Source: Arsenophonus nilaparvatae (lineage in GTDB: Bacteria > Pseudomonadota > Gammaproteobacteria > Enterobacterales > Enterobacteriaceae). From it: a DNA stretch of 64,000 bases. Positions within the stretch are counted from its first letter, which is position 1, and each line of letters starts with the position of its first letter. The position numbers and the translations under genes are program-made. The DNA lies in assembly GCF_000757905.1 (NCBI RefSeq), contig NZ_JRLH01000002.1. One strand, given 5' to 3'. Of the stretch, positions 54,396-63,838 are shown piece after piece. The notes under the pieces are model-generated. The model searched no databases. It saw nothing but the letters and a program-made list of their open reading frames with translations, and had not been told where the DNA came from.

Positions 54396-55340
54396 TTAAG
54401 TTAATGCTTTTCTAATTCGGCTATGATATTCCTCTATCATTTGGGGTGTCAGCATTTTGCGATCCTCATCAAGCACGACACCACCAACATCAGCCGCAAT
54501 ACGTTGTGCTGCTTGCAACATCAATTTGAAGTTTTGTGCTGAGTCACCATATGAAGGTACCATCATAAATATAGATATACCCGGAGTGGTGAAATCAGAC
54601 ATGGCCTCTGGCTCAAAAGAACCGGGTTTCACCATATTGGCTAAGCTAAATAAAATCTGCCCAGAACCAGAAGGATCAACATGACGATGAAAGATCTGCC
54701 TTTCACCAAACTGAAAACCCGATTGAAAAATACTTTGTAACAACAGATCACCGCCTAAAACTTGACCTTGCAGTGCCGCAACATGTAAAACAACAACAAT
54801 ATCCTTTTTATCAGCTTCATCAGCTAAGCTACTTTGTTGTTTTTCACCATCAGGATGTTCAACTCCACCAACAGCCTGTTGGCTGCTTTCTGCTGTGTTT
54901 GCTACGAAAGCGTCTTCCCTTTCTTCACTATTAATTGAATTTAGCGCAGGCTCAGAAATCTCAAGTTCAAGCTGTTTAGTCTGAACGCTCTTTTCTTGCT
55001 TAGCACGAGATCCAATTTCTACTTCAGTATCAGCTAGATGTGGATCATCGTTAGGTGTTTTCACTACCTTAGATGATTCAGATTTTCGGGAAGCAAATTG
55101 TTCATTTGCCTTCTGACTAGTCAATTTAGATGCTGATTGTTGTGCCTCCATCATTTTATCGCCAAGGGATGGATCGCCTGCACTCTCAGGTGTATCCTGA
55201 CTATGTTGTTTACGGCGCTTCATAGGGCGATCTTTAAATAGCTTCGAACGCTCTTTACGACTTGTCCAAAAGCCATGTAACAGTAAAGCTATTATAGCTA
55301 TCGCACCAACGACCACTAATATTAGACGCAAATCCTGCAT
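54396..55340 (-). CDS. zipA: Cell division protein ZipA
   Basis: Anchors FtsZ to the inner membrane. The N-terminal membrane helix is LRLILVVVGAIAIIALLLHGFWTSRKERS, followed by a basic stretch (RPMKRRKQH) and a long charged linker rich in Gln, Glu and Ser. The C-terminal FtsZ-binding domain (about 175-314) starts DIVVVLHVAALQGQVLGGDLLLQSI and includes FGERQIFHRHVDPSGSG and NMVKPGSFEPEAMSDF. It has 314 residues (E. coli 328), the difference lying in the linker. It is divergent from cysZ. Confidence 0.96.
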   Translation of the reverse strand: MQDLRLILVVVGAIAIIALLLHGFWTSRKERSKLFKDRPMKRRKQHSQDTPESAGDPSLGDKMMEAQQSASKLTSQKANEQFASRKSESSKVVKTPNDDPHLADTEVEIGSRAKQEKSVQTKQLELEISEPALNSINSEEREDAFVANTAESSQQAVGGVEHPDGEKQQSSLADEADKKDIVVVLHVAALQGQVLGGDLLLQSIFQSGFQFGERQIFHRHVDPSGSGQILFSLANMVKPGSFEPEAMSDFTTPGISIFMMVPSYGDSAQNFKLMLQAAQRIAADVGGVVLDEDRKMLTPQMIEEYHSRIRKALT

Positions 55341-55560
55341 CGCTCTATCTCTGTTGTTTGAAAAATAATCGCCACCATGGCGGTATCATTATATTAAGAG
55401 TATTTGCCAATAACGTTAAGTGCAACCCTCTACATAATTTTCTTACAAAAAGTTAGATATTTATTCTTTTTTCGCTGTTTTTTTAGCCAACAAAAGACTA
55501 GCCAGCTAAAAATCCTATCTATATGATACAAGATCAAACATAAAGGAGATAATATGAAGT

Positions 55561-56322
55561 ATGATTAATTCAATAAAATCACTAAAAACTGCGAATGGTT
55601 TCTATTATTTTGCTCAGGGATGGCAGCTAGTTACTCGTCCAGGTATAAGACGTTTTGTTATCTTACCCTTATTAGCAAATATTATTTTACTCGGTAGTGC
55701 CTTTTGGTGGCTTTATAGCAAATTAGGCGATTGGATCCAAACATTACTTTCTTATGTTCCCAGTTGGATGCAGTGGTTAAGTTATCTAATATGGCCTATT
55801 GCGGTGATCTCTATTTTACTTATATTTGGCTACTTCTTTAGTACTATCGCCAATTTTATTGCTTCTCCTTTTAATGGCTGGTTAGCTGAAAAATTGGAAG
55901 CCGAATTAACAGGAACTCCCGCGCCCGATACCAGTTTTGCGGTACTTATTGCCGACATACCGCGGATCTTAGCGCGGGAAGTAACAAAATTATGTTACTA
56001 CCTTATTCGTGTTATTCCGTTGCTGATCCTGTTTTTCATTCCCGGTATTGCTCAGACAATCGCACCAATTTTATGGTTTTTATTTGGTGCTTGGATGATG
56101 GCAATTCAATATTGTGATTATCCTTTTGATAACCATAAAGTAAAATTTGATCAAATGAAGTTGGCACTTGCCAATAATCGAACAACCAGTATCCAGTTTG
56201 GTGCAATAGTCAATTTGCTGACAATGATCCCTATTATCAATTTGGTTATCATGCCCGTCGCAATCTGCGGTGCAACAGCAATGTGGGTTGATCTCTACCG
56301 TCTGAAACATAACCGTCATTAA
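55561..56322 (+). CDS. cysZ: Sulfate transporter CysZ
   Basis: Inner-membrane sulfate uptake protein that feeds cysteine synthesis. Of its 253 residues, NGFYYFAQGWQLVTRPGIRRFVILPLL, PIAVISILLIFGYFFSTIANFIASPFNGWLAE and AIQYCDYPFDNHKVKFDQMK are close to E. coli CysZ (253). The start is chosen by alignment: AAGGAG at 55543-55548 is optimally spaced for another ATG at 55554, which opens a four-codon frame ending inside the cysZ start region. Translation of cysZ may depend on that minicistron. It lies 328 bases before cysK on the same strand. Confidence 0.95.
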   Translation: MINSIKSLKTANGFYYFAQGWQLVTRPGIRRFVILPLLANIILLGSAFWWLYSKLGDWIQTLLSYVPSWMQWLSYLIWPIAVISILLIFGYFFSTIANFIASPFNGWLAEKLEAELTGTPAPDTSFAVLIADIPRILAREVTKLCYYLIRVIPLLILFFIPGIAQTIAPILWFLFGAWMMAIQYCDYPFDNHKVKFDQMKLALANNRTTSIQFGAIVNLLTMIPIINLVIMPVAICGATAMWVDLYRLKHNRH

Positions 56323-56329
56323 CTCAAAC

Positions 56330-56366
56330 GCTGAAGTTAGCTAAAATTTCTTACCCTAACTTCAGC
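56330..56366 (+). terminator. Hairpin after cysZ
   Basis: GCTGAAGTTAG pairs perfectly with CTAACTTCAGC over a 15-base loop, eight bases after the cysZ stop. No T-run follows, so the role as terminator is not certain. The rest of the 328-bp gap to cysK shows no gene. Confidence 0.55.
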
Positions 56367-56650
56367 TATCTCAGATAGTAATAATAATCAAAATAAATGA
56401 TTGTGGCATATTTGATGTTAGTATCCGCAGTCAACATAAAAATTAAGCTTAATTTACTAAAAAATAGTTATTAGTTACCACCAAATATCCCGTTATATCA
56501 GTTAGTAAAAATTAATCAAAGCGACGATAAACACCTGAGTGATATAACGGTAGGATAAATTTTTATTTCCAAAATAATTCGCTTAGCGTATGGTGATTAG
56601 TACTATATTTGAGCATGTTTATAGCTTCTGAAAAATAGTAAGGACGATCG

Positions 56651-57628
56651 ATGAGCAACATCTTTGAAGATAACTCGCTAACTATTGGTCATACTCCATT
56701 AGTTCGTTTGAAACACTTTGGTAACGGAAATTTGTTAGCAAAAATCGAATCACGTAACCCAAGTTTTAGCGTAAAATGCCGCATTGGGGCCAATATGATT
56801 TGGGACGCAGAAAAAAAAGGTCTGTTAACCCCTAAACTAGACAAATTGACAACCAATAAAACTTTAATCGAGCCGACCAGTGGCAATACCGGAATTGCCC
56901 TGGCTTACGTTGCCGCTGCGCGTGGATATAAGCTTACCTTGACCATGCCTGAAACTATGAGCCTTGAGCGGCGTAAATTATTAAAAGCACTTGGCGCTAA
57001 TTTAGTCCTAACTGAAGGTGCTAAGGGCATGAAGGGCGCCATTGAAAAAGCCATCGAAATTGTTGCAACTGCTCCAGATCGTTATCTTCTTTTGCAACAA
57101 TTTAATAATCCAGCCAATCCTGAAATTCACCAAAAAACAACTGGACCTGAAATTTGGCAAGATACTGATGGTGAGATAGCCGCTGTCGTGGCTGGAGTTG
57201 GTACCGGTGGTACAATTACTGGCATCGGCCGTTATCTAAAAAAGAAAGCAGGTGGTGAAGCCATTAAAATGATTGCTGTCGAGCCAGCCGCATCGCCAGT
57301 AATAAGCCAGACATTAGCTGGCCTAGAAATAAAACCTGGTCCACATAAAATCCAAGGCATAGGTGCTGGTTTTATCCCTGATAACCTGGATCTTGCTCTT
57401 ATTGATGATGTGTTTGCTATTAGCGATGACGAAGCGATACAAACCGCTCGGCTAATTATGCAAAAAGAAGGTATTTTAGCCGGTATATCATCAGGCGCTG
57501 CAGTTGCCGCAGCGGTAAAATTAACGGCAAAACCGGCATTTCAAAATAAGAATATTGTGATTATTTTACCTTCTTCCGGTGAACGCTATTTGAGTACAGA
57601 TTTATTTTCTGCTGCCAATGCAAGCTAA
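56651..57628 (+). CDS. cysK: Cysteine synthase A CysK
   Basis: O-acetylserine sulfhydrylase: O-acetylserine plus sulfide gives cysteine, with pyridoxal phosphate. The Schiff-base Lys is in PSFSVKCRIGANM, the substrate loop in TSGNTGIALAYVAAARGY, and the phosphate-binding loop in GVGTGGTITGIGRYL. It has 325 residues (E. coli 323). A second isozyme, cysM, is in the same window, in the conserved cysZ-cysK-pts-cysM order. Confidence 0.97.
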   Translation: MSNIFEDNSLTIGHTPLVRLKHFGNGNLLAKIESRNPSFSVKCRIGANMIWDAEKKGLLTPKLDKLTTNKTLIEPTSGNTGIALAYVAAARGYKLTLTMPETMSLERRKLLKALGANLVLTEGAKGMKGAIEKAIEIVATAPDRYLLLQQFNNPANPEIHQKTTGPEIWQDTDGEIAAVVAGVGTGGTITGIGRYLKKKAGGEAIKMIAVEPAASPVISQTLAGLEIKPGPHKIQGIGAGFIPDNLDLALIDDVFAISDDEAIQTARLIMQKEGILAGISSGAAVAAAVKLTAKPAFQNKNIVIILPSSGERYLSTDLFSAANAS

Positions 57629-57653
57629 TGACTATTTTTGCGCACAATTAGCT

Positions 57654-57681
57654 AAAAAAGCACTTTAAAAGTGCTTTTTTT
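57654..57681 (+). terminator. Rho-independent terminator of cysK
   Basis: AAAAAAGCACTT pairs with AAGTGCTTTTTT over a short loop and ends in a run of seven T, 26 bases after the cysK stop. Confidence 0.92.
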
Positions 57682-57696
57682 GTGTCGTAGATCAAA
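57681..57696 (+). promoter_or_regulatory. Possible CRP site upstream of ptsH
   Basis: TGTGTCGTAGATCAAA matches eight of ten conserved bases of TGTGA-N6-TCACA and resembles the E. coli ptsH CRP site as I recall it. It lies about 300 bases before ptsH, immediately after the cysK terminator. Confidence 0.4.
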
Positions 57697-57750
57697 GTTT
57701 AGTGTGTATTAAGATGATTTCTTGAAACGAGTTTAGTATTTAAGTCATTA

Positions 57751-57774
57751 ATTATTTCGACAATCGAAATTAAT
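57751..57774 (+). promoter_or_regulatory. Putative Mlc/NagC-type operator upstream of ptsH
   Basis: The 24-base site has TTATTTC and GAAATTAA halves around a short AT-rich centre, with a perfect ATTTCGA / TCGAAAT inverted repeat (57754-57770). This is the ROK-family repressor pattern (Mlc, NagC). In E. coli Mlc represses ptsHI-crr. It lies 220-243 bases before the ptsH ATG. Confidence 0.6.
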
Positions 57775-57993
57775 CAAAAAATAAGCAGTGAAAATTTACA
57801 AATAGGGCATAAACTAGGCAAATTAGCATGTCTGGCTCTATAATGTCGATATACATAAAATTTATGTTTGATAATGGAAAAAAAACGTTTTTCTTTTATT
57901 ATCACTGAAAAGTAATACGCAAATCCAGATTATTTCAGCTAAAATATTTTGGATTTACTAATAAAAAATATTAAGTTTGTTGAGGGAAAAAAT

Positions 57994-58251
57994 ATGTTCC
58001 AACAAGAAGTCACCATCACAGCACCTAATGGTCTTCACACTCGCCCGGCGGCTCAGTTTGTCAAAGAGGCAAAAAGTTTTTCTTCTGAAATTACACTTTC
58101 CTATAACGGCAAATCTGCGAGCGCTAAAAGTTTATTTAAACTACAAACACTCGGCCTGACTCAAGGAACTGTTGTCACTATTTCTGCTGAAGGTGAAGAT
58201 GAGCAGAAAGCAGTAGAACATCTAGTTAAACTAATGGCCGAATTGGAGTAA
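57994..58251 (+). CDS. ptsH: Phosphocarrier protein HPr
   Basis: Carries phosphate from enzyme I to the sugar-specific enzymes II. It has 85 residues, as in E. coli. His15 (NGLHTRPAAQFV) is the phosphorylated residue and the Ser46 region (SASAKSLFKLQTLGL) is conserved. The ATG at 57994 follows a GAGGG ribosome site; the frame is open 15 codons upstream, but those are not conserved. First gene of ptsH-ptsI-crr. Confidence 0.98.
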   Translation: MFQQEVTITAPNGLHTRPAAQFVKEAKSFSSEITLSYNGKSASAKSLFKLQTLGLTQGTVVTISAEGEDEQKAVEHLVKLMAELE

Positions 58252-58391
58252 TGACATACGGGCAATATAACATTTATTTTCTATTTTTTATCCCTTGATA
58301 TCTTTATCTGGGGATATCTATTTAACCATAAGTATCAGAGCCAGTCCTATGAGCTAGCTATTTTTCGCCCATTGGTAGTAAGGTAACATTT

Positions 58392-60119
58392 ATGATTTCA
58401 GGAATTTCAGTATCACCAGGTATCGCCTTCGGCAAGGCATTAATTCTTAAAGAAGCGCCAATTGTTGTCAATCAAAAGAAAATTTCTGACGACCAAATTG
58501 ACAGTGAAATTAACCGTTTTATTGCTGGACGCGAAAAAGCAATAGCACAATTAAAAACGATAAAAAAAACCGCAGAAAAAAATCTTGGTGAAGAAAAAGC
58601 GGAAATATTTGAAGGTCATATAATGCTGCTTGAAGATGAAGAACTTGAGCAGGAAATTTTTTCTTTCATCAAAAAAGAGCACAAAACTGCGGATGCTGCA
58701 GCCCAAAAAGTGATTGAAGAACAAGCCACAGCATTAGAAGAATTAAATGACGAATACCTCAAGGAACGTGCCGCTGACGTCAGAGATATTGGTAAACGCC
58801 TGCTAAAAAATATTTTAGGGTTGCCTATTGTTGATCTTGGTTCAATTACAGAAGAAGTCATTTTGGTTGCGGCGGATCTTACCCCGTCTGAAACCGCACA
58901 ATTAAACTTGAAGAAAGTGCTTGGCTTTATTACTGATATAGGCGGACGCACTTCTCATACTTCAATTATGGCCAGATCGCTGGAAATTCCGGCTATTGTT
59001 GGCACAAGCAATGCAACGAAGAACATCCAACCAAACGATTATCTTGTTTTAGATGCTCTCAATAATCATATTTATCAAAATCCATCTGATAGTGAGATTG
59101 ACAAGCTTAAACAAATTAAAGATGAGTATTTACGTGAAAAAAGTGAGCTCGCAAAATTGAAAGATTTGCCCGCAATAACTTTAGATGGTCATCAAGTTGA
59201 AGTTTGCGCAAATATTGGTACTGTACGTGATGTAGAAGGTGCTGAGCGTAATGGTGCTGAAGGTGTGGGTCTGTACCGTACTGAATTTCTGTTTATGGAT
59301 CGCAATAATTTACCTAGCGAAGAAGAACAATTTCAAGCTTATAAAGCGGTTGCAGAAGCTATGGGGCAACAGGCTATTATTATTCGTACCATGGATATTG
59401 GTGGGGATAAAGATCTTCCCTATATGAACCTACCGAAAGAAGAAAATCCTTTTCTTGGTTGGCGAGCAATTCGTATTTCCCTTGATCGCAAAGAAATCCT
59501 GCACGCTCAATTACGTGCTATTTTAAGAGCCTCTGCCTTCGGCCATCTACGTATTATGTTTCCCATGGTCATTTCTGTGGAAGAAATTCGCACCTTAAAA
59601 GAAGAGCTAGCTATACTTAAACAGCAATTAACCGAGGAAAAGCACGCTTTCGATCAGTCGATTGAAGTTGGGATTATGATTGAAACACCAGCAGCTGCAG
59701 TTATTGCGCATCATTTAGCAAAAGAAGTCGATTTTTTTAGCATCGGAACCAATGATCTAACACAGTATACCTTAGCGGTTGATCGCGGAAATGATCTGAT
59801 TTCTCACCTTTATAATCCAATGTCTCCTTCAGTGTTAAAACTTATTAAACAAGTTATTGATGCTTCTCATGCAGAAGGGAAATGGACAGGTATGTGTGGT
59901 GAGCTTGCTGGTGATGAACGTGCTACACTATTATTACTTGGTATGGGATTAGATGAATTTAGTATGAGTGCAATCTCAATTCCAACTATTAAAAAAATTA
60001 TCCGAAATGCAAATTTCAAAGATGCAGAAACATTAGCAGAACAAGCTCTTAATCAACCGACAGCGAAGGAATTGATGGATTTGGTTGAAACATTTATTAA
60101 AGAAAAAACACTTTGCTAA
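58392..60119 (+). CDS. ptsI: Phosphoenolpyruvate-protein phosphotransferase, enzyme I
   Basis: Starts the phosphotransferase cascade by taking phosphate from PEP. It has 575 residues, the same as E. coli. The active His189 is in GGRTSHTSIMARS. The PEP-binding barrel contains GLYRTEFLFMDR, FPMVISVEEI and IETPAAAVIAHHLAKEVDFFSIGTNDLTQYTLAVDRGN, and the catalytic Cys lies in WTGMCGELAGDE. The gap to ptsH is 140 bases, wider than usual. Confidence 0.98.
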   Translation: MISGISVSPGIAFGKALILKEAPIVVNQKKISDDQIDSEINRFIAGREKAIAQLKTIKKTAEKNLGEEKAEIFEGHIMLLEDEELEQEIFSFIKKEHKTADAAAQKVIEEQATALEELNDEYLKERAADVRDIGKRLLKNILGLPIVDLGSITEEVILVAADLTPSETAQLNLKKVLGFITDIGGRTSHTSIMARSLEIPAIVGTSNATKNIQPNDYLVLDALNNHIYQNPSDSEIDKLKQIKDEYLREKSELAKLKDLPAITLDGHQVEVCANIGTVRDVEGAERNGAEGVGLYRTEFLFMDRNNLPSEEEQFQAYKAVAEAMGQQAIIIRTMDIGGDKDLPYMNLPKEENPFLGWRAIRISLDRKEILHAQLRAILRASAFGHLRIMFPMVISVEEIRTLKEELAILKQQLTEEKHAFDQSIEVGIMIETPAAAVIAHHLAKEVDFFSIGTNDLTQYTLAVDRGNDLISHLYNPMSPSVLKLIKQVIDASHAEGKWTGMCGELAGDERATLLLLGMGLDEFSMSAISIPTIKKIIRNANFKDAETLAEQALNQPTAKELMDLVETFIKEKTLC

Positions 60120-60173
60120 AATCATCAACCAACTCTTGACCCCATAAGAAAACAATTAATTAGGAGAAGATCC

Positions 60174-60683
60174 ATGGGTCTGTTTGACAAACTCAAATCA
60201 CTGGTTTCAGATGATAAAAATAGCACTGGTAATATTGATATTATTGCGCCAATTTCAGGTGAAATTGTTAATATAGAAGATGTTCCAGATGTTGTTTTTG
60301 CCGAGAAAATTGTTGGTGATGGCATTGCTATCAAGCCTACTGGTAACAAAATTGTTGCTCCAGTTGATGGAACTATTGGTAAAATATTTGAAACGAACCA
60401 TGCATTTTCTATCGAATCAGATAATGGTATTGAGTTATTTGTCCATTGCGGTATTGATACAGTTGAATTAAAGGGTGAAGGATTCACCCGCATAGCAGAA
60501 GAAGGACAAAAGGTACAAAAAGGAGATTTAGTGCTTGAACTTGATCTTCCTCTATTAGAAGAAAGAGCAAAATCGACATTAACACCTGTGGTCATTTCTA
60601 ATATGGATGAAATAAAAGAGCTAACTAAACTTAGTGGCTCTGTTGTTGTAGGTGAAACCGTTATTATGCAGATCAAAAAATAA
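60174..60683 (+). CDS. crr: Glucose-specific EIIA component
   Basis: Receives phosphate from HPr and passes it to EIICB of glucose and related sugars; its unphosphorylated form inhibits non-PTS permeases, its phosphorylated form stimulates adenylate cyclase. It has 169 residues as in E. coli. His76 (TNHAFS) and the phosphorylated His91 (LFVHCGIDTVEL) are both present. Ribosome site TAGGAGAAG precedes the ATG. Last gene of the pts operon. Confidence 0.98.
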   Translation: MGLFDKLKSLVSDDKNSTGNIDIIAPISGEIVNIEDVPDVVFAEKIVGDGIAIKPTGNKIVAPVDGTIGKIFETNHAFSIESDNGIELFVHCGIDTVELKGEGFTRIAEEGQKVQKGDLVLELDLPLLEERAKSTLTPVVISNMDEIKELTKLSGSVVVGETVIMQIKK

Positions 60684-60693
60684 ACTACCATTC

Positions 60694-60722
60694 TTCCCTT
60701 CATTAATTATTAATGAAGGGAA
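60694..60722. terminator. Perfect 13-bp hairpin between crr and cysM
   Basis: TTCCCTTCATTAA pairs perfectly with TTAATGAAGGGAA over a 3-base loop, 11 bases after crr and 76 bases after the convergent cysM stop. T-runs are weak on both sides, but position and stem strength favour a terminator. Confidence 0.75.
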
Positions 60723-60797
60723 CTTCTTCGCTATTTCGCTATTTAATAACAATGATTGTTTACTATAAACAACTATTTATCTTTGATATTATTTAAT

Positions 60798-61679
60798 TCA
60801 ATTAAATAATCCGGTGGAAAGATAACGATCCCCTCTGTCACAAATAATAGTCACAATAACTGCCCCAGGGTTCTGTTTAGCAACGCGTAATGCCCCTGCC
60901 ACAGCGCCTCCTGAACTAACACCACAAAAGATACCTTCATCTATTGCTAGGCTCTTCATCATTTGTTCTGCTTCTATCTGAGTGATATCCAATATTCTAT
61001 CAACTTGTGCAGATCTGAATATACTTGGAATATAATCTTGAGACCAGCGCCGAACCCCTGGAATATAGCTATTTTCTGCTGGTTGCAAACCAATAATTTC
61101 TATTTTATTTGATTTAGATTTTAAATATTGGCTGACACCGGTAATTGTCCCAGTTGTCCCCATACTTGAGACAAAATGCGTGATCCGCCCTGCTGTCTGA
61201 CGCCAAATTTCAGGGCCTGTCGTCATAAAATGGGCTAATGGATTATCAAAATTATTAAATTGATCAAGCACTTTACCTTCATTTCGAGATTGCATCTCTA
61301 ATGCACGATCACGTGCCCCTTCCATCCCTTCCGCTTCACTAACCAAAACTATTTCAGCACCATAAGCTCGCATCACTGACTGACGTTCAACACTCATATT
61401 TTCCGGCATTAATAATTTTAGTTTATATCCCTTTATGGTGGCTATCATTGCCAATGCGATCCCTGTATTACCACTAGTTGCTTCAATTAAGGTATCACCA
61501 GGTGTAATTTGACCTCGTTTTTCTGCTTGCTGGATCATAAAAAGGGCTGCTCTATCTTTGACTGAACCGGCAGGATTATTACTCTCTAGTTTTACCCAAA
61601 TTTCAGCATCCCTATTTTTAGTCAATCTTTTTAGCTTAACTAGTGGCGTATTACCAATAAATTTTTCCAAATAATCCAC
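60798..61679 (-). CDS. cysM: Cysteine synthase B CysM
   Basis: O-acetylserine sulfhydrylase isozyme that can also use thiosulfate. The GTG at 61679 gives MDYLEKFIGNTPLVKLKRL, matching the E. coli start. The pyridoxal-phosphate Lys is in NNPAGSVKDRAALF, with ATSGNTGIALAMIA and SSMGTTGTITGVSQYL as phosphate and substrate loops. It has 293 residues and stops about ten residues before the E. coli protein (303), after DRGDRYLSTGLF; this tail is variable in the family, so activity should be kept. pdxK, which lies after crr in E. coli, is absent. Confidence 0.96.
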   Translation of the reverse strand: MDYLEKFIGNTPLVKLKRLTKNRDAEIWVKLESNNPAGSVKDRAALFMIQQAEKRGQITPGDTLIEATSGNTGIALAMIATIKGYKLKLLMPENMSVERQSVMRAYGAEIVLVSEAEGMEGARDRALEMQSRNEGKVLDQFNNFDNPLAHFMTTGPEIWRQTAGRITHFVSSMGTTGTITGVSQYLKSKSNKIEIIGLQPAENSYIPGVRRWSQDYIPSIFRSAQVDRILDITQIEAEQMMKSLAIDEGIFCGVSSGGAVAGALRVAKQNPGAVIVTIICDRGDRYLSTGLFN

Positions 61680-61855
61680 ATTATTTACCTAATTATTTTT
61701 ATTATAAAGAATAAAACAACGCTAATAGCAACATAAACAACAAAAATAGCTGATAATCCTTGCAACAAAGTTATAATATGCAACTTTGATTAAAGGATTT
61801 AAACAATTCAATTTTTATGTCATACCTTGATATAATTTATTACTAAATTAAATCA

Positions 61856-62461
61856 TTATTGTGCAGACCAAATAATACCACTTACTTTCCAATTAGCTAA
61901 AACATCATTTGATGGCACTAGATTTTTGGGACCACTCCATTTGCCAGTAAAACGATAAGTAACATGCCTAGATTGAGGAGAAACACAATTGATAGTTAAC
62001 ATATTGGTTTGCTTTGAATCAGGGTAACAACTACCTTGCACTGCGTTTTGATAGATTTGCGAGAATAGTGTTCCTATTTTTGTATCCCATACTGTTTTAA
62101 TATCTTCATCCACGATTTCGATTCGCTTAACTTCCCCATTCTCAACACCATAAATAACTATCTTTTCTTGAAAATTATTTATACCTTGGAAAAGAGACAT
62201 TAATTGCCCCTGCTCAATTTGCATTCCAGAGCGAAAATGGTATCGGTTATTTAACGCTGCTGCAATAATCTGCTCTTCCATCGGGGTCATTTTATTAATT
62301 TGACCAACTCCGGTAGAGGAAATTTTAACTGAACTGGCAAACCAATTCATTGGATATAAACTTGACCATGAAATACTGCTACATCCGGTTAGTGATAATA
62401 GACTTGTTGCAAATGACACTTTTAACCAAAATAATCGGCTGTTGCCAAAAAGTTGTGGCAT
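61856..62461 (-). CDS. yfeY: YfeY family lipoprotein (DUF1131)
   Basis: A predicted lipoprotein of 201 residues; the lipobox LTGC places the modified residue at Cys27. The mature part has the pattern of E. coli YfeY: WFASSVKISSTGVGQINKMTP, YHFRSGMQIEQGQ, KIGTLFSQIYQNA and a C-terminal LANWKVSGIIW. YfeY is known in E. coli as an RpoE-controlled envelope lipoprotein of unknown function. It stands between cysM and ypeA, in keeping with synteny. Confidence 0.87.
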   Translation of the reverse strand: MPQLFGNSRLFWLKVSFATSLLSLTGCSSISWSSLYPMNWFASSVKISSTGVGQINKMTPMEEQIIAAALNNRYHFRSGMQIEQGQLMSLFQGINNFQEKIVIYGVENGEVKRIEIVDEDIKTVWDTKIGTLFSQIYQNAVQGSCYPDSKQTNMLTINCVSPQSRHVTYRFTGKWSGPKNLVPSNDVLANWKVSGIIWSAQ

Positions 62462-62756
62462 AAAAAACCCCTTAAAATTAATTTACAATATAATAAAAAA
62501 AGTAAAAATATTAATAATTTTATTTAAAATTTGTTTATAATGTGTGAAATTAGCAGCGTGATAGAATACAAGTTAATAATCTACAAAAAAGTAAGTAAAA
62601 CAAGTTTTTTCCAAATAAAGATGAAATTAACTTTTATTAATCTGACAGTTTAAAAATAACCCACTAATACCGATAAAAAATTTTCACAAAAAATAAATTA
62701 ATAAAATTTTATATCAAAAAAGATAAATATTGCTATCATCAAATTAATTGCATTAA

Positions 62757-63191
62757 TCACTCAAACGCTTGATCATCAATTAATCGTTTAGTGTATAAAA
62801 TATTTTCCTGTTGTAACTCTTCGTAAGCCATTTTCTCACACATACAGATGGTAGCGTCATTCTCTTCAGGTACTAAAAACATAATTTGTGGGCAACCTTT
62901 AGCAATTAATTTTTTTTCTAAACGACTAATTAATGCATTGGCAATCCCTCTACCACGGTATTCAGGGTGCACCGCTAAATAATAAGCAGATCCTTGATAA
63001 CCATCGTATCCTCCCATGATGGTACCAACAACTTCACCTGCCATTTCAGCAACTAAAAAAAGATCTGCCCCCGATAACATTTTACGCTCGATATCTGCTT
63101 CAGGATCTCTATCTGTTTGAATTAGCTGACAAAGCCCCCATAATGTGATAATTTCTTCAAAATCATCTTGTTGAAAGGTTCTTATTTCCAT
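62757..63191 (-). CDS. ypeA: YpeA, GNAT family acetyltransferase
   Basis: A 144-residue acetyltransferase closely related to E. coli YpeA. It begins MEIRTFQQDDFEEIITLW; the acetyl-CoA motif is AVHPEYRGRGIANALISRLEKKLIAKG (RGRGIA), preceded by GTIMGGYDGYQGSAYYL. The substrate is unknown. In E. coli amiA lies between ypeA and hemF; here there is only non-coding DNA. Confidence 0.94.
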   Translation of the reverse strand: MEIRTFQQDDFEEIITLWGLCQLIQTDRDPEADIERKMLSGADLFLVAEMAGEVVGTIMGGYDGYQGSAYYLAVHPEYRGRGIANALISRLEKKLIAKGCPQIMFLVPEENDATICMCEKMAYEELQQENILYTKRLIDDQAFE

Positions 63192-63838
63192 ATTTTTTTA
63201 CCTACTTAGTGAAGAATAAAGATTGGCATTCTTATTATCTAAACAAGAATGATGGTAGCAAAATAAAATGAATAAGATAGCGCCGAAAATGTTGATTTTA
63301 TACTCCATAAATCATTATTTCACTTTTAAATAATTTAATTTATTTACAATAAAATCATATGGTTATTACGTAAATTTATTATTCTGTTTATTTAACACCG
63401 CTCTACTTGGCTTTTCAATAGCAAATAATTAAAATTTACTAAAATAATAATACCAACACTAAATAATATCAGAATTTTATTGGCTAAAATTCATTTTATA
63501 TTAAATCCATTCCATTCTGACAATAAGAGAATAGATAAATACTTCTGCTTTTTAGCCGAAATTGGGTTGTGGTTAACTTTACTAACCGACAATTATAGTA
63601 TTAACCATAGACTTAAACTGCCAACAACGACAGTTTTTGAATAGACTATAATTAGCTTACTTGATTCACTGATACATGCATAACTCTACTATTAATATTT
63701 ATAGGCAGTCATGCTTAATATTTTGCTATCGTTATTGCAATACTAAAAGATCCAATCAATAACAAAATGTATTCAGACCGTATTGAGTGTATAATTAACC
63801 GCTAATCTACTACTCTAATAATAATCAAAAGCAATGTT
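63192..63838. other. Non-coding region at the amiA position
   Basis: About 647 AT-rich bases between ypeA and hemF. No open frame longer than a few dozen codons and no recognisable fragment of the amidase gene amiA, which occupies this place in E. coli. The right end holds TATAAT (63790-63795), a possible -10 box for hemF, with no good -35 box. The length is compatible with an eroded gene, but that is inference. Confidence 0.5.

Noticed and set aside
60125..60703. Open frame of 192 codons opposite crr
   Set aside because: It is the antisense shadow of the intact crr gene, with Ser/Thr-rich low-complexity composition and no family resemblance.
63192..63838. Possible amiA pseudogene
   Set aside because: No stretch translating to amidase motifs was found by eye in any frame; kept only as an observation on missing synteny.
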